The translations under genes and the position numbers were made by a program. Below, piece after piece: positions 1-9,081 of a DNA stretch of 64,000 nucleotides. Under the pieces are notes generated by a model. That model saw nothing but the letters and a program-made list of their open reading frames with translations. It did not search any database and was not told the origin of the DNA. How positions within the stretch are numbered: the first letter of the stretch is position 1; every line of letters begins with the position of its first letter. This stretch comes from Acinetobacter sp. NIPH 2699. GTDB lineage: Bacteria; Pseudomonadota; Gammaproteobacteria; Pseudomonadales; Moraxellaceae. The DNA lies in the NCBI RefSeq assembly GCF_022549355.1, contig NZ_JAKZGL010000008.1:85162-149161 (forward strand), in the 5' to 3' direction.

Positions 1-66
1 AATAGGGGATTATAGTTTAGCTAGCAAATAAGAACATAAACCGAGATAAACAAGATAGAGAAAGTC

Positions 67-1014
67 ATGAATTACGAAGTAAATCCCAAAGCTGCATATT
101 TGTTAGAACAATTTAGCTCGTTAGCATTTTTTGAAACTATGCGAAATAACTACCGTCTTTTTCTAGATAGTTTAGAAGAACTATTTGAAATCTATATGCA
201 TAATTTACCGTATAATTTACGAAGTTTACCCTATCCTGAGCAAGTAGATATTCAATGGGGTGGGACAGTTTTTCCCAATTTAAGAAGTACTATGGATCGT
301 ATAGATTATGCATACGCAAAAATAAAATCAGGTGATTTAACTTATTTGCGTTGTACTGGGGAAATACGCTCTAATGATAAAGGTTTAAGTGAATTTTCTC
401 CACATTGGATGGATGATTTACCTACAGATAAAGTAAAACAATGTTGGGATTATTACTCCATTGTCAGACGGTATGCTTCGGTTATTGAAAATACTTATCC
501 AACCTATTGGGATATGGATGAGCTTATTATTGATTATCCTGAAGCTGATATATTTCATGAAATAAATTTAGTTTTACCTGATTCTTATCCAATTTATAGG
601 GTAAATCCAGAAATAATAGTTAAATCTAATGAGAAAGTTGGAAAAACAGGTATTTATATTTGTGAAGAAGACAGAAAAAGAATTGAGTTTATGGCAGCAA
701 GTGAGGAAGAGGATAGAGGAGTAGGTAGTGTTATAGCTACTGGTATGGATCCTGATACATTTGAGACCTTTTATGGTGATTGTACTTGGACCTTAGTTGA
801 GCGGATTGCAGATGAAGGTGGTTCAGCGGAGACCATCCAAGTCGAAAATTTAAAAGGCTTCGCAGGGCAAGTTTGCCAACAATCAGGTAATTGGTGGAGT
901 CCCGCAAATCAATTACAATCCCGTTATTTTGAACAAGGAGAAGTCTTTCCTGAGATTAAAAATAATAGTTGGGGAGAAACAATTTGGTATTTGGAAGTGA
1001 CGAATAAAAAATAA
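67..1014 (+). CDS. Immunity-like protein (Imm71/Imm72-type, tentative)
   Basis: Cytosolic 315-residue protein with no signal peptide or membrane segment. The C-terminal third has the pattern CQQSGNWWSPANQ, then an SRYFEQGE-like stretch and a GETIW motif. I associate this with polymorphic-toxin or type VI secretion immunity proteins of the Imm71/Imm72 type, where such genes sit next to the effector they neutralise. No effector is visible; it would lie upstream, outside the window. The gene is AT-rich and is followed by a small membrane protein gene on the same strand, as in an accessory island. Family assignment is from memory of motif shape, so the fold is moderately likely and the partner unknown. 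Confidence 0.5.
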   Translation: MNYEVNPKAAYLLEQFSSLAFFETMRNNYRLFLDSLEELFEIYMHNLPYNLRSLPYPEQVDIQWGGTVFPNLRSTMDRIDYAYAKIKSGDLTYLRCTGEIRSNDKGLSEFSPHWMDDLPTDKVKQCWDYYSIVRRYASVIENTYPTYWDMDELIIDYPEADIFHEINLVLPDSYPIYRVNPEIIVKSNEKVGKTGIYICEEDRKRIEFMAASEEEDRGVGSVIATGMDPDTFETFYGDCTWTLVERIADEGGSAETIQVENLKGFAGQVCQQSGNWWSPANQLQSRYFEQGEVFPEIKNNSWGETIWYLEVTNKK

Positions 1015-1102
1015 TACCTCAATTTGAAATCTGTCCTCAAAAATCTATTGAATTGCATTATAGACTTTTGAGGGATATTGGGGATATGAAGGAGATTAAG
1101 TT

Positions 1103-1684
1103 GTGCCCATAATTAGTTTTATGTGCTTCTTATTGGGAGTGTTTAGTTTCCTTTGTTTTAACTCACTAATATTATTATCTTTTATTTTTATTGCATTAAT
1201 TTTATATCGGTTTTGCCATAATTTTAAATTCAGAAAAATTCAGGCTTGTTTCTCTTATATCTATGGAGGTCTAGTAATAGGATTGCTTTTACGGCTAAGT
1301 ATTTATTTCTGGATAAGTAAAAATTATCATCTGTTTCTGCTGCTACCAATTATTGCTGTTATTCTAACTATTATTTATGAAGAATTATTTAAAAAGAATT
1401 ACTCGCTGAATCCTATTGTTTTTTTTGAGGATGAAAAGTTTAAAAGAATCCAAAATGAACAGCAGGTTGAAGCATTTTTTAGTCATCCAGAGCGGCTTAT
1501 TGGGACTTCTATAAATGAAATTGAAAAACAACATAATGCTGGAATCTGTAATCAGTTTGGGAGTTTTGACTTTGGCATAAGTTATCATGTTTGGTATACC
1601 GAGAAGCTCAAGATAGAAGTGATGACCAAAAATGAGATCTGTACCAACATTTCAGTGATTGAAGGCAATTTCACTAATCACTGA
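1103..1684 (+). CDS. Small membrane protein, unknown function
   Basis: 193 residues. The first 90 or so hold three to four hydrophobic helices, the rest is soluble and probably cytoplasmic. It starts with GTG at 1103, preceded by AAGGAG at 1089-1094, a well-spaced ribosome binding site. It lies 88 bases after the immunity-like gene on the same strand and could be co-transcribed. I do not recognise the family. An accessory partner of the upstream gene or a second immunity protein are possible, but nothing in the sequence proves either. Base composition is very AT-rich, which fits acquired DNA. Confidence 0.6.
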   Translation: MPIISFMCFLLGVFSFLCFNSLILLSFIFIALILYRFCHNFKFRKIQACFSYIYGGLVIGLLLRLSIYFWISKNYHLFLLLPIIAVILTIIYEELFKKNYSLNPIVFFEDEKFKRIQNEQQVEAFFSHPERLIGTSINEIEKQHNAGICNQFGSFDFGISYHVWYTEKLKIEVMTKNEICTNISVIEGNFTNH

Positions 1685-1704
1685 GAAATCGCCCCCATTC
1701 ATTT

Positions 1705-2703
1705 CTATTTTAAACGGCTATTCCAAAGCTCTTTCGCTTTTGCCATTGCTTCATCATAATTATTGACTGCACCCATGGTATATAAGGCGATGCCCATCGT
1801 CTCTATGATTGCCATTTCCCCATATTCATGCGTTTGTTCACCTAACCACACAGCTTTAAATACAGCAAGGTCAAGTTCCTCCTCAGTAGGACTACGATCA
1901 GGCGTTAACTTTGGTAGTTCATGTTCGTAAAGTTCACCATTTTTAATGCCGCAAATTAAAGTTTTGGCATCAGGATTACGCTCAAACTCCCCACCTTCAC
2001 CTTTAATCACAGCGCTATTTTGATAGCCTAAACGGAAAGCGGTTTGTTGATGTGACGTCCGATAAGCTGGATGGAAAATGGCTTGTAAGGTCGCTTTGGC
2101 ATTAAACGGATTAATCAGGCGTGCAAGTGTATGAATCGGAGAACGTAAACCCATTACATTTCGTAGTGAAATCAGTTCACTTAAAATAGGTGAGATCACT
2201 TCCAGCGGTAAAAATGAAAAATTATGTTTTTCGAGTTGTACTTTAACATCTTGCTCATTTTGGCAAATTGAATAGCCTAAGTATTGTAAAACTTGTTCGG
2301 TATAAACACGGTTAATGGTATGACCTGAAGCACCATGCATCACAATTTTATAACCATGATGAGCTAGGGTGAGTGCTGCTAATAAAAACCACGGATAATG
2401 CTTACGCTTACCTGCATAAGATGACCAATCTAAGTCTATATCAAGCGGTTGAAAATTCAGTTGATCACGCGTGGCTTGTACAAAACCTGCCAGTTCATCC
2501 ACAGATTCTTCTTTGACGCGTAATAGCATGAGAAAAGCCCCGAGTTGAACGTCAAGAACTTCACCTTTTAAAATCATGCTAAAGGCTTGATAGGCTTCTT
2601 CATAGCTTAGCGAGCGAGAGCCTGTTTTTCCTTTACCTAAAATACGAACATACTGAGCGAATGGATGTTCTGCTGTTTGATAGATATTTCGTTTCGTATT
2701 CAT
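1705..2703 (-). CDS. ybiB: YbiB/TrpD2-like phosphoribosyltransferase-fold protein
   Basis: Resembles YbiB (TrpD2), a paralogue of anthranilate phosphoribosyltransferase that binds nucleic acid and is not the tryptophan-pathway enzyme. The N-terminal helical domain (LGKGKTGSRSLSYEEA, then a LLRVKEESVDELAGF stretch) and the central GASGH turn fit this family. I start at the ATG complementary to 2701-2703, giving 332 residues, close to the usual 320. An upstream in-frame ATG at 2820 would add 39 hydrophobic residues without homologous look. No clear Shine-Dalgarno is seen at either start. There are no trp genes nearby, consistent with a non-biosynthetic role. Confidence 0.75.
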   Translation of the reverse strand: MNTKRNIYQTAEHPFAQYVRILGKGKTGSRSLSYEEAYQAFSMILKGEVLDVQLGAFLMLLRVKEESVDELAGFVQATRDQLNFQPLDIDLDWSSYAGKRKHYPWFLLAALTLAHHGYKIVMHGASGHTINRVYTEQVLQYLGYSICQNEQDVKVQLEKHNFSFLPLEVISPILSELISLRNVMGLRSPIHTLARLINPFNAKATLQAIFHPAYRTSHQQTAFRLGYQNSAVIKGEGGEFERNPDAKTLICGIKNGELYEHELPKLTPDRSPTEEELDLAVFKAVWLGEQTHEYGEMAIIETMGIALYTMGAVNNYDEAMAKAKELWNSRLK

Positions 2704-2946
2704 GGTCGTATTGAAGTCGTCGCTAAGAATGAAATTAATATGACATAAAAGTGGCTGGTTGAGCGTAAAAAATGAATAGAGCTGTTTAATGATTAGACAA
2801 TTGTTGTTTGATATTGGCATTTACGAAAAAAATATTGACCGAATCAGTCTAGTGATTTGATGTAAAAGGGACATGACAGTAGGCGTAAAAATCATTAGCA
2901 TGGCTGCGAAGTATTTTTTTAAGAAAAATGAAATCGAAAGGAAATA

Positions 2947-4095
2947 ATGATGTTAGCTTACGATGCAGATTTGGAACTCTTCCGCGATAATTTTAAACGT
3001 TTTATGAGTGAGCATATTGCGCCTCATTATGAGCAATGGGAACGTGAAGGTCTTATGCCGCGTTCTGTTTGGACATTATTGGGTGAAAATGGCTTCTTGT
3101 GTGTAGATGTGCCAGAAGAATATGGTGGTTATGGTGTTCCAACACATTATTCATTGATGTTGGTTGAAGAATCTGCTCGTGCAGGCTATTGCGCATTATC
3201 GACTGGTATTTCGTGTCATTCTGAGATTGCAGCACCTTATGTTCAACATATTGGTTCAGAAGAGCAGAAAAAATATTGGCTACCAAAAATGGTGTCAGGT
3301 GAGGCTGTTGGTGCAATTGGTATGACTGAGCCGGGTGCTGGTTCTGATTTACAAGCAATGCGTACCAGTGCAATTTTGCAAGATGATCATTATCTACTCA
3401 ATGGTTCTAAAACATTTATTTCAAATGGTCAGCATGCTGATGTCGTGGTTTTGGCGGTTAAAACTGATCCTCAAGCACGCGCCAAAGGCGTATCTTTAAT
3501 GCTGGTCGATACGCATTTGGATGGTTTTAAGAAAGGCACTAACCTAGACAAAATTGGTCTACATTCTCAAGATACCTCAGAGTTATTCTTTGATAATGTA
3601 AAAGTTCCGAAAGATCAATTACTCGGTAATGCTGGTTCAGGCTTTGCTTACTTAATGCAAGAGTTACCACGTGAACGTACAGCGATTGCATCGACAGCTC
3701 TTGGTGCAATTCGTGGTGCGATTGATTTGGCAACAGCCTATGTGAAAGAACGCCAAGCATTTGGTCAGGCAATTGCCCAGTTCCAAAATACCCGTTTTGT
3801 ACTGGCTCAAGCGAAAATTGATGAGTTAGCAACGGCTGCTTTCTACAACCAGAATGTGGCTTTATATAATGAAGGTAAGTTGGATGTTGAAACTGCGGCA
3901 GCGCTTAAGAGTTTTAGTACAGACATGCAGATGAAAGTTGCTGATAACCTACTTCAGTTGTTTGGTGGTTATGGTTATATGACTGAATATCCAATCTCAC
4001 GTTTCTTCACAGATGCTCGTATCCAGCGTATTTATGGTGGTACGAACGAGATCATGAAAGAAATTGTTGCGCGTGGATTGATTGGTAAAGCTTAA
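2947..4095 (+). CDS. Acyl-CoA dehydrogenase
   Basis: FAD-dependent acyl-CoA dehydrogenase, catalysing alpha-beta dehydrogenation of an acyl-CoA with electrons passed to ETF. At 382 residues it is standard length. Visible family signatures are GAIGMTEPGAGSDL in the middle beta domain, the QLFGGYGYM stretch, and IYGGTNEIMKE near the C-terminus, a region characteristic of the family. AAAGGA lies just upstream of the tandem ATGs at 2947 and 2950; either may be used. It stands alone, ending in a terminator, so the chain-length or branched-chain preference cannot be told from context. Confidence 0.93.
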   Translation: MMLAYDADLELFRDNFKRFMSEHIAPHYEQWEREGLMPRSVWTLLGENGFLCVDVPEEYGGYGVPTHYSLMLVEESARAGYCALSTGISCHSEIAAPYVQHIGSEEQKKYWLPKMVSGEAVGAIGMTEPGAGSDLQAMRTSAILQDDHYLLNGSKTFISNGQHADVVVLAVKTDPQARAKGVSLMLVDTHLDGFKKGTNLDKIGLHSQDTSELFFDNVKVPKDQLLGNAGSGFAYLMQELPRERTAIASTALGAIRGAIDLATAYVKERQAFGQAIAQFQNTRFVLAQAKIDELATAAFYNQNVALYNEGKLDVETAAALKSFSTDMQMKVADNLLQLFGGYGYMTEYPISRFFTDARIQRIYGGTNEIMKEIVARGLIGKA

Positions 4096-4120
4096 AGAAA
4101 AGTATTTTTGAAAATATCGT

Positions 4121-4150
4121 TCAGCCTGCTATATGCAGGCTGATTTTTTT
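4121..4150 (+). terminator. Intrinsic terminator after acyl-CoA dehydrogenase
   Basis: A nine-base-pair stem, TCAGCCTGC at 4121-4129 with GCAGGCTGA at 4135-4143, is followed by seven T residues. It lies just before the convergent esterase gene. Confidence 0.85.
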
Positions 4151-4157
4151 CAAATGA

Positions 4158-5096
4158 TTATTTGGTCGGCTCGTCAAATAAAGCTGAGCAACTTTGCGGC
4201 TGACAGCCCGCTAACATAATCGCTTTGGGTAAACTTGCATACATATTGGTGAGATGCTGTTCTGCGGGATGTTTATAGTCCCAATATAAAAATTGATCCG
4301 AACGTTGTTTGCTAAAGTTCTGATAAAAGCGATTCTGCTTTTGCAATGACTCAAGATCAGGGGTTGGGCTTTTACCGTGTTCGTGAGTACCCACTGTTGT
4401 CATCAACATGAGATTTTGGTTTTTATACTGTTTTTTACTTAGCCAATCCGCTTGTCGATTAAGTAGCGCATAGTTGTCAAACCATAACGAAGGACTGGCT
4501 GCGATATAACGTTGGAAGCTTTGTGGTTGGGAGAAGAAGGTATGTAATACCAATAAACCACCAAATGAATGTCCAAACAAACTTTGTTGTTGCGGATTGA
4601 TTTTGATACGCGAATTGATTGCAGGTTTGAGTTCTTTCTCGATAAATTGAATAAATTGGTCTGCACCACCATAGCTGTACTTGGCCTGTTTCTGAAATTC
4701 AGCAGAAGCTTTTGGGGTGTAGTCTAAAGCCCGTTTCTGTACATCGAAGGTATTTTGATTGGGATAGCCAATCGCAACGATGGCGACAGGACTTAATCCC
4801 AACCTATTTGCTCCAGCACCGATTGCTTTGGCAATGTTGGCTGCACTGTCAAAAGCTGCATTACCATCCAGTACATACAGTACAGGGAAACCTTCCGTTG
4901 GAAGTTCACTATTTGGAACAGAAATCTGAATCAAATATTCATGTGATGTATATTTTGACTTCAAGATAAAATCTTGTTGAGTTTGGCTAGTTGTCTTTAC
5001 CAGAGCGTTATTGTTATTGGTTGGCGCTGATTGAGCAAAGCTGATTTGAGTGCTGATCAGTAAAGAAAAAGCCAAAATACCAAGATGCTTAAACAT
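4158..5096 (-). CDS. Secreted alpha/beta hydrolase, probable ferric-siderophore esterase (Fes/IroE-like)
   Basis: 312 residues beginning with a Sec signal peptide (MFKHLGILAFSLLISTQISFAQ), so periplasmic or exported. The body is an esterase-D/IroE-type alpha/beta hydrolase: LYVLDGNAAFD after the first strands, GHSFGG as the nucleophile elbow (Ser) around residue 175, and a late conserved His in the HPAEQH stretch. A strong Fur box lies 38 bases upstream of the start, so it is likely induced by iron limitation. Together these suggest hydrolysis of an ester-linked siderophore such as an enterobactin-type molecule. The substrate is inferred; a general carbohydrate esterase is the alternative. 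Confidence 0.8.
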   Translation of the reverse strand: MFKHLGILAFSLLISTQISFAQSAPTNNNNALVKTTSQTQQDFILKSKYTSHEYLIQISVPNSELPTEGFPVLYVLDGNAAFDSAANIAKAIGAGANRLGLSPVAIVAIGYPNQNTFDVQKRALDYTPKASAEFQKQAKYSYGGADQFIQFIEKELKPAINSRIKINPQQQSLFGHSFGGLLVLHTFFSQPQSFQRYIAASPSLWFDNYALLNRQADWLSKKQYKNQNLMLMTTVGTHEHGKSPTPDLESLQKQNRFYQNFSKQRSDQFLYWDYKHPAEQHLTNMYASLPKAIMLAGCQPQSCSALFDEPTK

Positions 5097-5133
5097 AACT
5101 TATTCACTAGCGTTGAACGTTTGCTTGGTAATA

Positions 5134-5152
5134 TATAATGAAAATCATTATC
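5134..5152. promoter_or_regulatory. Fur box upstream of the secreted esterase
   Basis: TATAATGAAAATCATTATC matches the 19-base Fur consensus GATAATGATAATCATTATC at 17 positions. It sits about 38 bases upstream of the esterase start on the minus strand, where a promoter is expected. The next gene on the other side, pheA, is 137 bases away and is a less likely target. Confidence 0.85.
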
Positions 5153-5288
5153 GATAAAGTTGAATCATAAAAAGAGTTAAGACTCAGCGTGTTTAATGCA
5201 TTAAAGTCTTGTTATACTAGCTTAGATAATCAATTCACAGATGAATTGTAATCCATTCTTATAGATGATTTTGCTGAGGCTGCATTCA

Positions 5289-6398
5289 ATGGTAAACGAT
5301 GGACAGAACACATCGACTTCACTTAATTTAGAACAAATTCGTAACGATATTGATAGTGTTGATCAACAAATCCAAGAATTACTCAATCGTCGCGCTACGC
5401 TGGCAGAAACAGTCGCTAAAGCGAAGTTCGCAGCCGAAGATAATCCTTTGTTTTATCGTCCAGAACGTGAAGCTCAGGTATTAAGAAAAGTGATGCAGCG
5501 TAATCAAGGTCCATTATCTGATGCAACCATGGCGCGCTTATTTCGTGAAATCATGTCTGCATGTTTGGCACTTGAAGCACCACAAAGTATTGCTTTTTTA
5601 GGGCCTGAAGGGACATTTACTCAGTCGGCAGTTCTCAAACACTTTGGTCAAGATGCGATTGTACGTCCTTTACCGACCATTGATGAAGTGTTCCGTGAAG
5701 TAGAAGCAGGTAGTGCGCATTATGGTGTTGTTCCTGTAGAGAACTCATCGGAAGGAATTGTGAACCATACGCTGGATTGTTTTAAAGCATCCAACTTAAA
5801 TGTGATCGGCGAAGTAGAACTGCGTATTCATCATCAATTCCTTGTTTCTGAAAATACCCGTAAAGACAGTATTAAGCAGATTTATGCACATCAACAAACC
5901 TTGGCGCAATGCCGTAAATGGTTAGATGCACATTATCCAGGTGTAGAGCGTGTTGCTTTAAACTCAAATGCAGAAGCAGCGCGTCGTATCCGTAACGAAT
6001 GGCACTCGGCTGCGATCGCTTCTGATATTGCAGCAAGCATGTACAATCTTGAAATTTTACATAGCAATATTGAAGATAACCCAGAAAATACAACACGCTT
6101 CCTTGTGATTGGTCGTGAGAAAATTCCTCAAAGTGGTAATGATAAAACGTCATTATTAATTTCTGCACATGATCGTGCAGGGGCTTTATTAGAAATCCTT
6201 GCACCATTTGCAAAACATCAAATCAGTTTGACCAGTATTGAAACCCGTCCAGCATTGCCTGAGAAATGGGCTTATGTATTCTTTATCGACTTGGAAGGGC
6301 ATATTGATCAAGCAAATGTTGCTGCGGCATTGGATGAAATCCGCCCAATGGTGAAAGAGCTGCGTGTGCTTGGCTCTTATCCAATTGCTGTTTTATAA
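5289..6398 (+). CDS. pheA: Bifunctional chorismate mutase/prephenate dehydratase (P-protein)
   Basis: Converts chorismate to prephenate and then to phenylpyruvate, the committed steps to phenylalanine. Domains in order: AroQ chorismate mutase (about 1-95, IRNDIDSVDQQIQELLNRR), prephenate dehydratase (about 100-280, FLGPEGTFTQ, ENSSEG), and ACT regulatory domain (about 285-369, LISAHDRAGALLEIL), which normally binds phenylalanine for feedback inhibition. I chose the ATG at 5289 because GAGG lies at 5276-5279 with good spacing; an in-frame ATG at 5265 adds eight residues without an obvious site. It is followed by tyrA-aroA on the same strand, forming an aromatic amino acid cluster. Confidence 0.95.
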   Translation: MVNDGQNTSTSLNLEQIRNDIDSVDQQIQELLNRRATLAETVAKAKFAAEDNPLFYRPEREAQVLRKVMQRNQGPLSDATMARLFREIMSACLALEAPQSIAFLGPEGTFTQSAVLKHFGQDAIVRPLPTIDEVFREVEAGSAHYGVVPVENSSEGIVNHTLDCFKASNLNVIGEVELRIHHQFLVSENTRKDSIKQIYAHQQTLAQCRKWLDAHYPGVERVALNSNAEAARRIRNEWHSAAIASDIAASMYNLEILHSNIEDNPENTTRFLVIGREKIPQSGNDKTSLLISAHDRAGALLEILAPFAKHQISLTSIETRPALPEKWAYVFFIDLEGHIDQANVAAALDEIRPMVKELRVLGSYPIAVL

Positions 6399-6413
6399 CT
6401 TTGTGTCATCGTA

Positions 6414-6440
6414 TGGATAGATGGATGAGACATCTATCCA
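6414..6440 (+). other. Hairpin between pheA and tyrA-aroA
   Basis: A perfect ten-base-pair inverted repeat, TGGATAGATG with CATCTATCCA and a seven-base loop, fills the intergenic space. No T tract follows, so it is more likely an mRNA processing or stability element than a full terminator. Confidence 0.5.
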
Positions 6441-6473
6441 GATTTAAGTCGTTTCATTAGGCAAACATCTTTT

Positions 6474-8738
6474 ATGTCTCAACCACCTGTTTCTAAAGTA
6501 TTGTTTAAAAAAGTTGCATTTATTGGGCTTGGGCTGATTGGTTCGAGTCTTGCGCGTGTGATTGTGGCAGAGCAGCTTGCGTCTGAAATTGTAGCTTCAA
6601 CTCGCTCAAAGAAAACATTGGCAGATGCACAAGCATTGGGTTTGATTCAACAGGGTTATGCAAATCCTGAAGACGCTGTTCAAGATGCAGATTTAATTGT
6701 TTTAGCACTCCCTGTTCGCGCCACGCAGAAGGTTCTTGAGCAGATCAAGCCTTATCTTGCTGAGAATGTCATCATCACCGATGTGGGGAGTACCAAAGGC
6801 AATGTAGTCGATGCAGCTAAAGCAGTCTTTGGTGAAAACTTACCTGCTGGCTTTGTCCCCGGACACCCGATTGCAGGTGCAGAACATACGGGCGTTCATG
6901 CAGGAAAAGTTGATTTATTTGTCAATCATAAAGTGATTTTAACCCCGCTTCCGACCAGTGCGGAGTGGGCGGTTGAAAAGTTGATTCAGCTTTGGTCTGC
7001 GGCAAAAGCAGAAGTGATTTGTATGGATGTGACTAAGCACGATGAGGTGTTAGCACATACCAGCCATCTACCGCATTTGATGGCGTTTAATTTGGTTGAG
7101 CAACTTGCAAATCGTGAGGATAATTTAGATATTTTCCGTTATGCTGCTGGAGGTTTTAGAGATTTCTCGCGTATTGCTGCCAGTGATCCACAGATGTGGC
7201 ATGACATTTTCTTTGCCAATAAAACTGCAATTTTGAAAGCAGTTGATGGCTTTGAACAGCAATTGTCAGTTTTGAAAAAGTTGATTGAACAGGAAGATTC
7301 TCAAGCCTTGATGGGCTTGCTTGGACATGCACAAGCCGCACGTCAACATTTTAACCATATGTTAGCCAACAAACCTTTGATGGAGAAAAACAAGGTGACA
7401 CAGCAATTTACCATTTTACCGGGAAAGAAAACATTCGCAGGTAAATTCACTGTACCAGGTGACAAATCTGTGTCACATCGTTCCATTATGTTTGGTGCGA
7501 TTGCTGAAGGTACAACGCACGTGACAGGCTTCTTGGAAGGTGAAGATGCCTTAGCAACTTTACAAGCATTCCGTGATATGGGTGTGAGTATTGAAGGCCC
7601 AAAAAATGGTGAAGTCATCATTCATGGTGTGGGTATGCAAGGCTTAAAAGCACCTGCAAGCGCATTGTATATGGGCAATTCAGGTACCAGTATGCGTTTG
7701 TTATCTGGCATGCTTTCAGCGCAAAAATTTGACTCTGTAATGACAGGTGATGCATCGCTATCTAAACGTCCAATGGAACGTATTGCAAAGCCACTTCGTG
7801 AAATGGGGGCACAAATCCAGACCACAGGTGAAAGAGGTACACCACCTGTCAGCATTACAGGTAGCCAAGCATTAAAAGGCATTCAATACGATTTACCAAT
7901 GGCTTCTGCACAAGTGAAATCAGGTATTTTATTGGCTGGTTTATGGGCGGAAGGTGAAACCTCTGTGACTGAACCAGAACCAACACGCGATCATACCGAA
8001 CGTATGTTACGTGCTTTTGGCTATGACGTTAAAACCGAAGGTAATAAAATCTCGCTTGTTGGTGGTGGTAAACTCGTCGGCACAGATATTCAAGTGCCTT
8101 CTGATATTTCATCTGCTGCATTCTTTATGGTGGGTGCTGCAATTACTGAAGGTGCAGATGTTGTTCTTGAGGCTGTAGGAATTAACCCAACACGGACTGG
8201 TGTGATCGAAATTCTTAAGCAAATGGGTGCTGATCTAACCGTAGAAAATGAACGTATTGCAGGCGGTGAACCAATTGCAGATATTCATATTAAAGGGTCC
8301 AGAACATTAAAAGGGATTCATATGCCTGAAGATCAAGTGCCTTTAGCAATTGATGAATTTCCTGCTTTATTCATTGCCGCTGCTTGTGCAGAGGGGCAAA
8401 CGGTTCTTACAGGTGCAGCAGAACTTCGCGTTAAAGAATCAGACCGTATTCAGGTGATGGCAGATGGTTTAAAAATCATGGGGATTGATTGCACACCAAC
8501 TGAAGATGGCATCATCATCGAAGGTAAAGGTAAATCTGGTGATTGGTCAGCAATATTTAATGGTGGTGAAATTGAATCACACCATGATCATCGTATTGCC
8601 ATGAGCTTTAGTATGGCTGGTTTACGTACCTCTGGTGAAATCACTATTCAGGGTACAGAAACAGTGGCGACCAGTTTCCCAACATTTACTGAACTTGCAA
8701 ATACAGCAGGTTTAGATTTACAGGTTGTGAATCCATAA
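6474..8738 (+). CDS. tyrA-aroA: Fused prephenate dehydrogenase / EPSP synthase
   Basis: 754-residue fusion. Residues 1 to about 300 are prephenate dehydrogenase (TyrA): the Rossmann motif GLGLIGSSLAR and the GHPIAGAEHTG active-site region, making 4-hydroxyphenylpyruvate for tyrosine. From about residue 315 it is 5-enolpyruvylshikimate-3-phosphate synthase (AroA): PGDKSVSHRS, MGNSGTSMRLLSG and RVKESDR signatures, making the chorismate precursor. The junction is a short linker around residues 300-312. Such a fusion is known in Acinetobacter and some relatives. An ATG at 7380 falls in the linker and could permit separate AroA initiation, though no strong binding site precedes it. Confidence 0.95.
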   Translation: MSQPPVSKVLFKKVAFIGLGLIGSSLARVIVAEQLASEIVASTRSKKTLADAQALGLIQQGYANPEDAVQDADLIVLALPVRATQKVLEQIKPYLAENVIITDVGSTKGNVVDAAKAVFGENLPAGFVPGHPIAGAEHTGVHAGKVDLFVNHKVILTPLPTSAEWAVEKLIQLWSAAKAEVICMDVTKHDEVLAHTSHLPHLMAFNLVEQLANREDNLDIFRYAAGGFRDFSRIAASDPQMWHDIFFANKTAILKAVDGFEQQLSVLKKLIEQEDSQALMGLLGHAQAARQHFNHMLANKPLMEKNKVTQQFTILPGKKTFAGKFTVPGDKSVSHRSIMFGAIAEGTTHVTGFLEGEDALATLQAFRDMGVSIEGPKNGEVIIHGVGMQGLKAPASALYMGNSGTSMRLLSGMLSAQKFDSVMTGDASLSKRPMERIAKPLREMGAQIQTTGERGTPPVSITGSQALKGIQYDLPMASAQVKSGILLAGLWAEGETSVTEPEPTRDHTERMLRAFGYDVKTEGNKISLVGGGKLVGTDIQVPSDISSAAFFMVGAAITEGADVVLEAVGINPTRTGVIEILKQMGADLTVENERIAGGEPIADIHIKGSRTLKGIHMPEDQVPLAIDEFPALFIAAACAEGQTVLTGAAELRVKESDRIQVMADGLKIMGIDCTPTEDGIIIEGKGKSGDWSAIFNGGEIESHHDHRIAMSFSMAGLRTSGEITIQGTETVATSFPTFTELANTAGLDLQVVNP

Positions 8739-8777
8739 CACATTTTGCCTAGTGCTAAAATTGATAGCACTTGAACG

Positions 8778-8810
8778 AAAACCGAGTTAAGCGATTAGCT
8801 CGGTTTTTCA
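8778..8810 (+). terminator. Intrinsic terminator after tyrA-aroA
   Basis: Stem AAAACCGAG at 8778-8786 pairs with CTCGGTTTT at 8799-8807, followed by T-rich sequence. Confidence 0.8.
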
Positions 8811-9081
8811 CTTTTTATCGTTTAGCCTTTAAATTGAACTGCATAAAACTACACTTAAATATGAGTATTTAAACACAGGATATCAAGTGAAAAAATCTTG
8901 ATGGAAACAGCCAAAAAGTGAGAAATTTTTGGGTGATATGAGTAGTTGGCAACAAAAACTTGATTTAAAATAGGAATGATTGGAATTTTTTACCAAATCT
9001 TCTTTTTAAAAAATTAAAAGAGCGCAATAATATTAGAGGCGCTATATTTTCTTATGTTTCAAAGTATAAAAAGGGTGTGAA
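8811..9081. other. Intergenic region before the Lrp-type gene
   Basis: AT-rich non-coding stretch containing no ORF I can support. It presumably carries the promoter of the downstream regulator, but no convincing -35/-10 pair stood out. Confidence 0.4.
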
